64,000 nucleotides of DNA from Paraburkholderia kururiensis (GTDB lineage Bacteria > Pseudomonadota > Gammaproteobacteria > Burkholderiales > Burkholderiaceae), in the NCBI RefSeq assembly GCF_034424375.1, contig NZ_CP139965.1, positions 3,534,001 through 3,598,000 on the forward strand. The letters are read 5' to 3'. How positions within the stretch are numbered: position 1 is the stretch's first letter; the number at the start of each line of letters is the position of its first letter. A program made the translations under genes and the position numbers. Positions 57,269 through 64,000 of the stretch are shown one piece after another. The notes beneath the pieces were generated by a model. The model was not told where the DNA came from and did no database searches. It worked only from the letters and a program-made list of their open reading frames with translations.

Positions 57269-58021
57269 GTGCTTCGACAGCTGACGCTCGATCTCGGCAC
57301 CCCGCCGCCATCGACATTCGACAATTTCTTCGCGGGCCCGAACACGGAGCTCGTCGCGCGCCTGCGCGAACTCGACGCCGCGCTCGCGGCCGGTCCCGTC
57401 GCGGACCGCACGTTCTACGTCTGGGGCGAAGCCGGCAGCGGCCGCAGCCATCTGCTCCAGGCGCTGGTCCATGAAACGCCGCCGGGCCACGCGCGCTTCG
57501 CCGGTCCGCAAAGCGGACTGGCGGCCTTCTCGTTCGATCCGGCCGTCTCCATCTACGCCATCGACGATTGCGACGCGCTTTCGGGCGCCCAGCAGATCGC
57601 GTTGTTCAACCTGTTCAACGAGGTGCGCGCGCATCCCACGAGCGCGCTCGTCGCGACCGGCAACGCGGCGCCCATCGCGCTCGCTGTGCGCGAGGATCTG
57701 CGCACGCGGCTCGGCTGGGGTCTCGTCTATCACCTCGCGCCGCTCGCGGACGAAGGCAAGGCCGCCGTGCTGAAACAGGCGGCGCGCGAGCGCGGCATCG
57801 CCCTCGCCGACGACGTGCCCGCCTACCTGCTCACGCACTATCGCCGCGACATGCCGAGCCTGATGGCGCTGCTCGACGCGCTCGACCGCTTTTCGCTCGA
57901 ACAGAAACGCGCCGTCACGCTGCCGCTGCTGCGCGCCATGCTGGCCTCGCCGGAGAAGACAGCGCACAGCACGGCGGACGGTGCGCCGGACGGCGGCAAC
58001 GCCTTCACCCGCTTCAAGTAA
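57269..58021 (+). CDS. hda: DnaA regulatory inactivator Hda
   Basis: AAA+ protein that, with the sliding clamp, converts DnaA-ATP to DnaA-ADP after initiation; 250 residues. The N-terminal clamp-binding motif QLTLDL is at 4-9. A Walker A-like GEAGSGRSHLLQA and ALFNLFNEVR follow. It starts at GTG (57269), which keeps the clamp motif near the N-terminus as in the family. Confidence 0.94.
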   Translation: MLRQLTLDLGTPPPSTFDNFFAGPNTELVARLRELDAALAAGPVADRTFYVWGEAGSGRSHLLQALVHETPPGHARFAGPQSGLAAFSFDPAVSIYAIDDCDALSGAQQIALFNLFNEVRAHPTSALVATGNAAPIALAVREDLRTRLGWGLVYHLAPLADEGKAAVLKQAARERGIALADDVPAYLLTHYRRDMPSLMALLDALDRFSLEQKRAVTLPLLRAMLASPEKTAHSTADGAPDGGNAFTRFK

Positions 58022-58032
58022 AATGAGCCCCC

Positions 58033-58719
58033 ATGGCCAATCTCGCACTCTTCGACCTCGATCACACGCTCATCCCCACCGACAGCGACCACGAATGGGG
58101 CCGCTTCATGGTGAAGCTCGGCATTGTGGACGGCGAAAGTTTCGCGCGTCAGAACGACCGCTTCTTCGCCGACTACAAGGCGGGCGTGCTGGACATTCAC
58201 GCGTATCTCGTCGCCATGCTCACGCCGCTTGCGAAGTACCCGCGCGCGCAGCTCAAGATCTGGCACGACCAGTACATGCATGAAGTCATCAAGCCGGCCA
58301 TCGTGCCAGCCGCGCTCGAACTCGTGCGCGAGCACAAGGACGCCGGCGACCTCTGCTGCATGGTGACCGCCACGAACGAATTCATCACGGCGCCTATCGC
58401 CGAAGTGTTCGGCGTGCACAAGCTGATTGCGTGCGAAGTGGAAACCGTGGACGGCCAGCCGCATTCCGATTACACGGGCCGTCCTACCGGCACGCCGAGC
58501 TACCGCGAAGGCAAGATCGTGCGCACGGAGGCATGGCTCGCCTCGCTCGGCAAAACGTGGTCGGACTTCGAGCGCAGCTACTTCTACAGCGATTCGCACA
58601 ACGACATTCCGCTGCTCGAAAAAGTCACCGACCCGATCGCGACCAACCCTGACGACACGCTGCGCGCTCACGCACAGGCGAAGGGCTGGCGCATTCTCGA
58701 CCTCTTCCAACCCTCGTGA
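58033..58719 (+). CDS. HAD-superfamily hydrolase, subfamily IB
   Basis: Phosphatase of 228 residues. Motif I is FDLDHTLIPTDSD with two catalytic Asp, and motif III-IV is FYSDSHNDIPLLE. It resembles phosphoserine-phosphatase-like HAD-IB proteins (SerB/CicA type). In E. coli-like genomes this gene is often annotated as a phosphoserine phosphatase-like protein. The stop overlaps pcnB by 4 bp (GTGA). Confidence 0.92.
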   Translation: MANLALFDLDHTLIPTDSDHEWGRFMVKLGIVDGESFARQNDRFFADYKAGVLDIHAYLVAMLTPLAKYPRAQLKIWHDQYMHEVIKPAIVPAALELVREHKDAGDLCCMVTATNEFITAPIAEVFGVHKLIACEVETVDGQPHSDYTGRPTGTPSYREGKIVRTEAWLASLGKTWSDFERSYFYSDSHNDIPLLEKVTDPIATNPDDTLRAHAQAKGWRILDLFQPS

Positions 58720-60353
58720 TCAAGAAACTCATCCGCAAGCTGTTCGGTCAGGACACGGCCACCGCGGCCGGCTCGTCCGATGCCGGCGACCCGCAGTCAG
58801 GCTCGACGTCCGGCTCGCATTCAGACTCCCACGCGGCCGACGAAGCGGCGCAAGACGGCTCGAAAGCGCGTCGGCGCCCCGCACGCAGCAAGGCCGGCAA
58901 AGCGGCGGCGCAGGCGGGCGATCCCGATGCGCCGGTCATCCTCTCGTCGGACGTTCACGGCATCAACCCCTCGCTCATTTCACGTAACGCAGTGCGCGTG
59001 ACCGAAGGCCTGCAGCAGGCGGGATTCCGTGCGTTCATCGTGGGCGGCGCCGTGCGCGATCTGCTGCTCGGCATCGCCCCGAAGGATTTCGACGTCGCCA
59101 CCGACGCCACGCCGGACCAGGTTCAACGCCTCTTTCGCCGCGCGCGCCTGATCGGCCGGCGCTTCCAGATCGTTCACGTGCAGTTCGGCCAGGAGATCAT
59201 CGAAGTCTCCACGTTCCGTGCGCTCGTCGATCCGCCGCCGCCCTCGCTCGAAGAAGGCGTAAGTGCCGAAGCGCCGCCGAAGCGTTATCGCCGCGACGAA
59301 CTCGACCGCCGCACGCACGCGGTGGATGCGAGCGGCCGCGTGCTGCGCGACAACGTCTGGGGCGAACAGCACGAAGACGCCACGCGCCGCGACTTCACGA
59401 TCAACGCGATGTACTACGACCCGGCCACGCAGACCGTGCTCGACTATCACAACGGGATGGCCGACATGCGCGCGCGGTTGCTGCGAATGATCGGCGACCC
59501 GGCCACGCGCTATCGCGAAGATCCGGTGCGGATGCTGCGGGTGGTGCGCTTTGCGGCGAAGCTCGGCTTCGAGATAGAAGACCGCACACGCGCGCCTATT
59601 CAGGAACTCGCCGACCTCATCAACAACGTGCCCGCCGCGCGTCTGTTCGACGAAATGCTGAAGCTGCTGCTTTCGGGCCACGCGCTCGCGTGTCTGCAGC
59701 GGCTGCGCAGGGAAGGCTTGCATCACGGCCTGCTGCCACTGCTCGACGTGGTGCTCGAACAGCCGCAAGGCGAGAAGTTCATCACGCTCGCGCTGTCCAG
59801 CACCGACGCCCGCGTGCGCGCCGGCAAGCCCGTCTCGCCGGGTTTCCTGTTCGCCACGCTGTTGTGGCACGACGTGCAGCAGCGCTACCAGCAGTACGTC
59901 GCCGAGGGCGACTATCCGGTGCCCGCACTGCACCGCGCGATGGACGACGTGATCGACGCGCAGACCGAGAAGCTCGCCATCCATCGCCGCTTCTCGTCGG
60001 ACATGCGCGAGATCTGGGGCTTGCAGTTGCGCCTCGAAAAGCACTCGGGCCGCAGCGCGCTGAAGCTGCTGGAACACCAAAGATTTAGAGCGGGGTATGA
60101 TTTCCTCCTGTTACGCTGCGAGTCAGGCGAGCTGGATAAGGCCGTGGGCGCGTGGTGGACGGAGTTCATCGAAGGAGATGCGGCTGCGCGCGAAGCATTG
60201 CTCGCGCAAGGCGGGAAGGACCGGACGCCCAGAAAACGACGGCGGCGCGGTGGCGCCAGAAACCGCAAGACGGGCGACGGAGTGGAGGACGGCACAGCAG
60301 CGGGTCGGCACGCATCCGGCGAGGTGAGCCACAACGGCGCACACGAGGATTGA
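58716..60353 (+). CDS. pcnB: Poly(A) polymerase I
   Basis: Adds poly(A) tails to RNA and promotes decay; 545 residues. The nucleotidyltransferase core starts at FIVGGAVRDLLLGIAPKDFD, with the DFTINAMYYD motif and YREDPVRMLRVVRFAAKLGF after it. The N-terminal ~70 residues are charged and Ala/Ser-rich; the C-terminal ~50 residues are basic (KDRTPRKRRRRGGARNRK), a likely RNA-binding tail. Start is GTG at 58716 by overlap with the HAD gene. Confidence 0.94.
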   Translation: MIKKLIRKLFGQDTATAAGSSDAGDPQSGSTSGSHSDSHAADEAAQDGSKARRRPARSKAGKAAAQAGDPDAPVILSSDVHGINPSLISRNAVRVTEGLQQAGFRAFIVGGAVRDLLLGIAPKDFDVATDATPDQVQRLFRRARLIGRRFQIVHVQFGQEIIEVSTFRALVDPPPPSLEEGVSAEAPPKRYRRDELDRRTHAVDASGRVLRDNVWGEQHEDATRRDFTINAMYYDPATQTVLDYHNGMADMRARLLRMIGDPATRYREDPVRMLRVVRFAAKLGFEIEDRTRAPIQELADLINNVPAARLFDEMLKLLLSGHALACLQRLRREGLHHGLLPLLDVVLEQPQGEKFITLALSSTDARVRAGKPVSPGFLFATLLWHDVQQRYQQYVAEGDYPVPALHRAMDDVIDAQTEKLAIHRRFSSDMREIWGLQLRLEKHSGRSALKLLEHQRFRAGYDFLLLRCESGELDKAVGAWWTEFIEGDAAAREALLAQGGKDRTPRKRRRRGGARNRKTGDGVEDGTAAGRHASGEVSHNGAHED

Positions 60354-60401
60354 TCGGGCTGGCGCTTTCGCCGTCAAACGAAAGTCGCAGGAAGTGATGC
60401 C

Positions 60402-60995
60402 ATGACGGTAGCCTGGCTAGGGCTCGGCGCGAATCTCGGGGACGCGCGCCAGACCTTGAAAGACGCGGTGGTGTGCCTCGCACAGCAGCACACCATCACC
60501 GTGCTCGCGAAGTCGAGCCTGTATCGCACCGCCCCGATCGACGCGGGCGGCGACGACTATTACAACTGCGTCGTGAAGCTCGACACGACGCTGCCGGTGC
60601 GGCATCTGCTGGCGCTGTGTCACCGCGTCGAAAGCCATTTCGGCCGGGAGCGTCCCTTTCGCAACGCACCGCGCACGCTCGATCTCGACATTCTGCTTTA
60701 CGGCGACCACGTCATCGAAGAGCCCGATCTGATCGTCCCGCATCCGCGGCTCATCGAACGCGCCTTCGCGCTGGTGCCGCTCATCGAACTCGATCCCGAC
60801 TTGATCATCCCGCAGCATGGACGCGCCGACGCATTCCTCACGGCCGTCGCGGACCAGCGCATCGAAAAGGTGAAGCCGCTGTGCCAATGCCTCGCCGGTC
60901 TGGCGGCAGCCGAGGCGGACACCGCCCGGGGCGCGGCCCCCGATGTCGCCGCCGGCGACAGCAACGGCAAGATGAAGCGAGGCGGCTGCCGATGA
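60402..60995 (+). CDS. folK: 6-hydroxymethyl-7,8-dihydropterin pyrophosphokinase
   Basis: Folate synthesis enzyme; 197 residues. WLGLGANLGD, FGRERPFRNAPRTLDLDILLYG and VPHPRLIERAFALVPL are diagnostic. The last ~25 residues are a low-complexity extension. It overlaps the kinase gene by 4 bp and shares the folate theme with pabBC downstream. Confidence 0.96.
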   Translation: MTVAWLGLGANLGDARQTLKDAVVCLAQQHTITVLAKSSLYRTAPIDAGGDDYYNCVVKLDTTLPVRHLLALCHRVESHFGRERPFRNAPRTLDLDILLYGDHVIEEPDLIVPHPRLIERAFALVPLIELDPDLIIPQHGRADAFLTAVADQRIEKVKPLCQCLAGLAAAEADTARGAAPDVAAGDSNGKMKRGGCR

Positions 60996-61672
60996 CCGCA
61001 CCGCCGCTCACGGTCACGGCTCCCGAACTGCGCCCGCCGGTGCGGTACCTGGCAATCGAAGGCCCGATCGGCGCCGGCAAGACGTCGCTCGCCATGCGGC
61101 TCGCGCAGCGCTGGTCGATGCAGACGTGTTTCGAGCGCCCGCAGGACAATCCCTTTCTCGAACGCTTCTATCGCGACAACACGCGCTACGCCTTCCCCAC
61201 GCAACTCCAGTTTGCGCTACAGCGCATGGAGGAAGCGCAAGCCATTGCGTCGATGCTGGCCGATGGCGGCACACTCGTCACCGACTTCATCACCCAGAAG
61301 AACGACGTCTTCGGTCGCCTCACGCTGCCCGACGACGAGTGGCAGCTTTATCGCGCCATCGCGGCGCGGCTCACGGCGAGCGCGCCGGACCCTGACCTCG
61401 TCGTCTACCTGCAGGCGAGCCCCGAGGTGCTGTTCTCGCGCATCCAGAAGCGCGCCATTCCGATGGAGCAGCAGATTTCCGACACGTATCTGCGCGGCCT
61501 TTCGGACGCCTACAACCAGTTCTTCTATCACTACGACCGCGCGCCCGTGCTCACGGTGAACGTCGAACATCTGAATCCGCTCGACTCCGAAGCGGACCTC
61601 GCGCTTCTCGTCGAGCGCATCGAAACGATGCGCGGCCGCAAGGAATTCTTCGTCAAGGGCACGGCACGCTAA
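60992..61672 (+). CDS. Deoxynucleoside kinase (deoxyadenosine/deoxyguanosine kinase family)
   Basis: Salvage kinase of 226 residues. The P-loop IEGPIGAGKTSLAMRLA is at ~19-35, followed by FERPQDNPFLERFY and VYLQASPEVLFSRIQKR, with the arginine-rich LID. The ATGA overlap with folK sets the start. Such genes commonly sit between folK and panB in this group. Confidence 0.92.
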   Translation: MTAPPLTVTAPELRPPVRYLAIEGPIGAGKTSLAMRLAQRWSMQTCFERPQDNPFLERFYRDNTRYAFPTQLQFALQRMEEAQAIASMLADGGTLVTDFITQKNDVFGRLTLPDDEWQLYRAIAARLTASAPDPDLVVYLQASPEVLFSRIQKRAIPMEQQISDTYLRGLSDAYNQFFYHYDRAPVLTVNVEHLNPLDSEADLALLVERIETMRGRKEFFVKGTAR

Positions 61673-61714
61673 GCTGCGCGCGGCCCTCCCCTCCTATTTC
61701 AAACGGACTGTCTG

Positions 61715-62530
61715 ATGACCTATTTGCAGGAAACGAGCCGGCCGGCCGTGACCGTTCCGAAACTGCAGGCCATGCGCGAAGCCGGCGAGAAGATCGCCAT
61801 GCTGACCTGCTACGACGCGAGCTTCGCGGCGCTGCTCGACCGCGCGGGCGTGGACGTGCTGCTCATCGGCGATTCGCTCGGCAACGTGCTGCAAGGGCAC
61901 ACCACCACGCTGCCCGTGACGCTCGAAGATATCGCCTATCACACCGCGTGCGTGGCGCGCGCGCAGCCGTCGGCGCTGATCGTCGCCGACATGCCGTTCG
62001 GCAGCTACGGTACGCCCACCGCCGCGTTCGAGAGCGCCGTGAAGCTGATGCGCGCAGGCGCGCAGATGGTGAAGCTGGAAGGCGGCGAATGGCTCGCCGA
62101 AACGGTGCGTTTCCTGATCGAACGGTCTGTGCCGGTGTGTGCGCACGTCGGACTCACGCCGCAGTCGGTCCATGCGTTCGGCGGCTTCAAGGTGCAGGGC
62201 AAGACCGAAGCGGGCGCGAACCAGTTGCTGCGCGACTCGCTCGCCATGCAGGACGCAGGCGCGCAACTCATCGTGATGGAAGCGATCCCCACGCTGCTCG
62301 CCGCCGACGTGACGAAGCAGTTGCGCATTCCGACCATCGGCATCGGCGCGGGCGTGCAGTGCTCGGGGCAGGTGCTGGTGCTGCACGACATGCTGGGCGT
62401 ATTCCCCGGCAAGCGGCCGCGCTTCGTGAAGGATTTCATGCAGGGACAGCCGGGCATCGCCGCGGCCGTGGACGCTTACGTGCGCGCCGTGAAGGACGGA
62501 TCGTTCCCCGGGCCCGAGCATTCGTTCTGA
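61715..62530 (+). CDS. panB: 3-methyl-2-oxobutanoate hydroxymethyltransferase
   Basis: First committed step of pantothenate synthesis; 271 residues. [31 protein letters not shown] and [10 protein letters not shown] are hallmark stretches, and [20 protein letters not shown] follows. The product feeds CoA formation. Confidence 0.97.
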   Translation: MTYLQETSRPAVTVPKLQAMREAGEKIAMLTCYDASFAALLDRAGVDVLLIGDSLGNVLQGHTTTLPVTLEDIAYHTACVARAQPSALIVADMPFGSYGTPTAAFESAVKLMRAGAQMVKLEGGEWLAETVRFLIERSVPVCAHVGLTPQSVHAFGGFKVQGKTEAGANQLLRDSLAMQDAGAQLIVMEAIPTLLAADVTKQLRIPTIGIGAGVQCSGQVLVLHDMLGVFPGKRPRFVKDFMQGQPGIAAAVDAYVRAVKDGSFPGPEHSF

Positions 62531-62670
62531 TTGGGATGAGCGACGTTTGAGGCAGGCGCGTGTCGATACGGCGACGCCTGCTGTGTTGCATTGCCGCCTG
62601 GTCGCTGGCGGGAGCCTTGCGGCGCCGTCTGCAACGGTGAAGCGAGATTCACGTCGTGCGCGGCGTTGGC

Positions 62671-64000
62671 TTAGCTCACGATGTGCGCGGGCAGCGCACC
62701 ACGCAAGGCGTTGCAGAGCATCAGCGCTTCGGCCCGCAATACGTCTTCGCGCGTCAGCACGCGCTCCGTGGCGTTCATCGACGCGTCCTCCAGCAGCACG
62801 CCGCGCATCACGCCGGGCAGCACGCCCGACGCGAGCGGCGGCGTCCACCACCGCCCGTCGAGCTTCACGAACACATTCGACCGACCGCCTTCCGTCAGCT
62901 CGCCGCGCTCGTTGAAGAACAGCATGTCGAAGGCACCCTTCGGTTCGGCTTCGTGCCATGCGCGATCGTATTCGGCACGGCGCGTGGTCTTGTGGAGCAG
63001 CAGCAGATCGGCTGCCTGGGTGGCCGCGAAGCCGTGGTCCGGGGCGAGCATGACGCCGACCGTTTCGGTCGCGAGCGGAGCGAGCGGCGCGGCCGTGACG
63101 TGCACGGTGCCCGCCTTGTCGAGCGCGAGCCGCATGCGATGCGCCGCCGCGGCCGGCAGTTGCTCGCACTGCGCCTGCAGGCGCGCGCGCACCTCGACCT
63201 CGTCGTAGCCAAACCCAAGTTGCGTGGCGCTGTGGGAAAGCCGCGCGAGATGGCGGTCCAGATGCCGCACACCGCCCTCTCGCGTGGCGAACATCGTTTC
63301 GAAAAGCTGGAAACCCGGCGCGGCCTCGGTCAGAAAGCGCGCTTTCAGGCGGCACTCCGCACGTTCGTCGGCGGCCACGCTGTCGAGCACGATGCCGGCG
63401 CCAATGCCCAGCGTGCCGCGACGCAGACCGGCTGAGTTGGCACTCTCCAGCGTGAGCGTGCGGATCGCGACGGACATGCAGAAGTCACCGCATGTCCGGC
63501 CGGCTTCGCTCCCGTTCGCCGGCGCATCGAGCCAGCCGATGGCGCCCGTGTACAGCCCGCGCGGCGTGCTTTCGAGCGTGTCGATCAACTCCATCGTGCG
63601 ATGCTTGGGCGCGCCCGTAATGGAGCCGCACGGAAACAGCGCACGCAGCACACCGGCAAACGACGTGCCCTCGCGCAGACGCGCGGTCACGGTCGAGGTC
63701 ATCTGCCACACGGACCGGTACGGCTCCACGGAGAACAACGCCGGCACGCTGACCGAGCCCGTCTGCGCGATGCGCGAGAGGTCGTTGCGCAGCAGATCCA
63801 CGATCATCACGTTTTCCGCGCGGTTCTTGGGGTCGCTCGCGAGAAAGCGCGCGCCGCTTTCGTCTTCGCGCGGATCGGCCGAACGGGGCGCGGTGCCCTT
63901 CATGGGACGCGCGCGCAGCGTGTCCCCAGCCTTCTCGACGAAGAGTTCGGGCGAGCACGACAACACCCAGCCATCCTGCGGCAACGCGATCAATGCGCCG
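62671..64000 (-). CDS. pabB: Fused aminodeoxychorismate synthase component I / aminodeoxychorismate lyase (5' partial)
   Basis: Bifunctional 4-aminobenzoate enzyme, cut by the window end; about 442 residues are visible. The upper part is the chorismate-binding domain of PabB: RPMKGTAPR has the Lys that marks PabB against TrpE, followed by VMIVDLLRNDLSRIA and FPCGSITGAPKHRTMELI. The lower part (last ~220 residues) is a PabC-like class IV PLP enzyme, with FQLFETMF at its start and the PLP lysine in LLHKTTRRAEYD. Feeds folate with folK. The glutamine amidotransferase partner PabA is not in view. Confidence 0.92.
   Translation of the reverse strand, partial: GALIALPQDGWVLSCSPELFVEKAGDTLRARPMKGTAPRSADPREDESGARFLASDPKNRAENVMIVDLLRNDLSRIAQTGSVSVPALFSVEPYRSVWQMTSTVTARLREGTSFAGVLRALFPCGSITGAPKHRTMELIDTLESTPRGLYTGAIGWLDAPANGSEAGRTCGDFCMSVAIRTLTLESANSAGLRRGTLGIGAGIVLDSVAADERAECRLKARFLTEAAPGFQLFETMFATREGGVRHLDRHLARLSHSATQLGFGYDEVEVRARLQAQCEQLPAAAAHRMRLALDKAGTVHVTAAPLAPLATETVGVMLAPDHGFAATQAADLLLLHKTTRRAEYDRAWHEAEPKGAFDMLFFNERGELTEGGRSNVFVKLDGRWWTPPLASGVLPGVMRGVLLEDASMNATERVLTREDVLRAEALMLCNALRGALPAHIVS

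Overview
This is a GC-rich chromosomal segment of a Burkholderiaceae bacterium, most likely Paraburkholderia, Trinickia, Caballeronia or Burkholderia. The evidence is gene content and order: lpxK / Trm112-like / kdsB / adk, murJ next to rpsT, DUF3579 next to argF, a kynR-kynBUA cluster, and purM / AI-2E transporter / hda / HAD / pcnB / folK / deoxynucleoside kinase / panB. ATGA or GTGA overlaps and GTG or TTG starts are frequent. I saw no insertion sequence, prophage, CRISPR array, tRNA or rRNA. About 60 protein genes fill nearly all of the window, and the genes at both edges are cut.

Layout. 1-5.4 kb: a peptide-type ABC importer (partial solute-binding protein, two permeases, and the two ATPases fused into one 727-residue protein). 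5.8-7.5 kb: two secreted proteins, one with 54 consecutive glycines and one with a Rap1a/Tai-like fold. 7.6-20 kb is the most accessory part: an aldo/keto reductase, a GntR/UTRA regulator, a CaiB/BaiF CoA-transferase divergent from a citrate synthase carrying an N-terminal DNA-binding domain, a DUF2917 protein divergent from a MocR regulator, an MdtD-like exporter, a degenerate EAL protein, and an ECF sigma factor divergent from a second-type ClpP, followed by sodB. 20.4-46 kb is mostly housekeeping: xseA, lipid A and Kdo genes, adk, murJ, rpsT, argF, murB, yajQ, plsY, ybaK, an acyl-CoA-ligase-like enzyme, queG-ogt-xerD divergent from tsaE-amiC, an EamA exporter, pirin, ybbN and tcdA. 46-51 kb: pdxH, cfa, DUF72, msrA and a flavin reductase. 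51.2-54.9 kb: tryptophan-to-anthranilate catabolism (kynR, kynB, kynU, kynA). 55-64 kb: purM, then a long co-directional run from the AI-2E transporter to panB, and a pabB-pabC fusion cut by the window end.

The most interesting signal is at 18.5-18.6 kb. The gap between the ECF sigma factor gene and clpP holds two outward-facing copies of the same promoter layout, TGTCACG, 16 bp, CGTCAAC. It resembles the motif I recall for ECF41-type sigma factors, and the sigma factor next to it has the matching architecture (region 2, region 4, C-terminal NTF2-like extension). This suggests a self-activating sigma factor whose adjacent target is a ClpP peptidase. Also notable are the DNA-binding/citrate-synthase fusion with a perfect palindrome in its promoter, and a perfect 9-5-9 inverted repeat plus a third half-site before the MocR gene.
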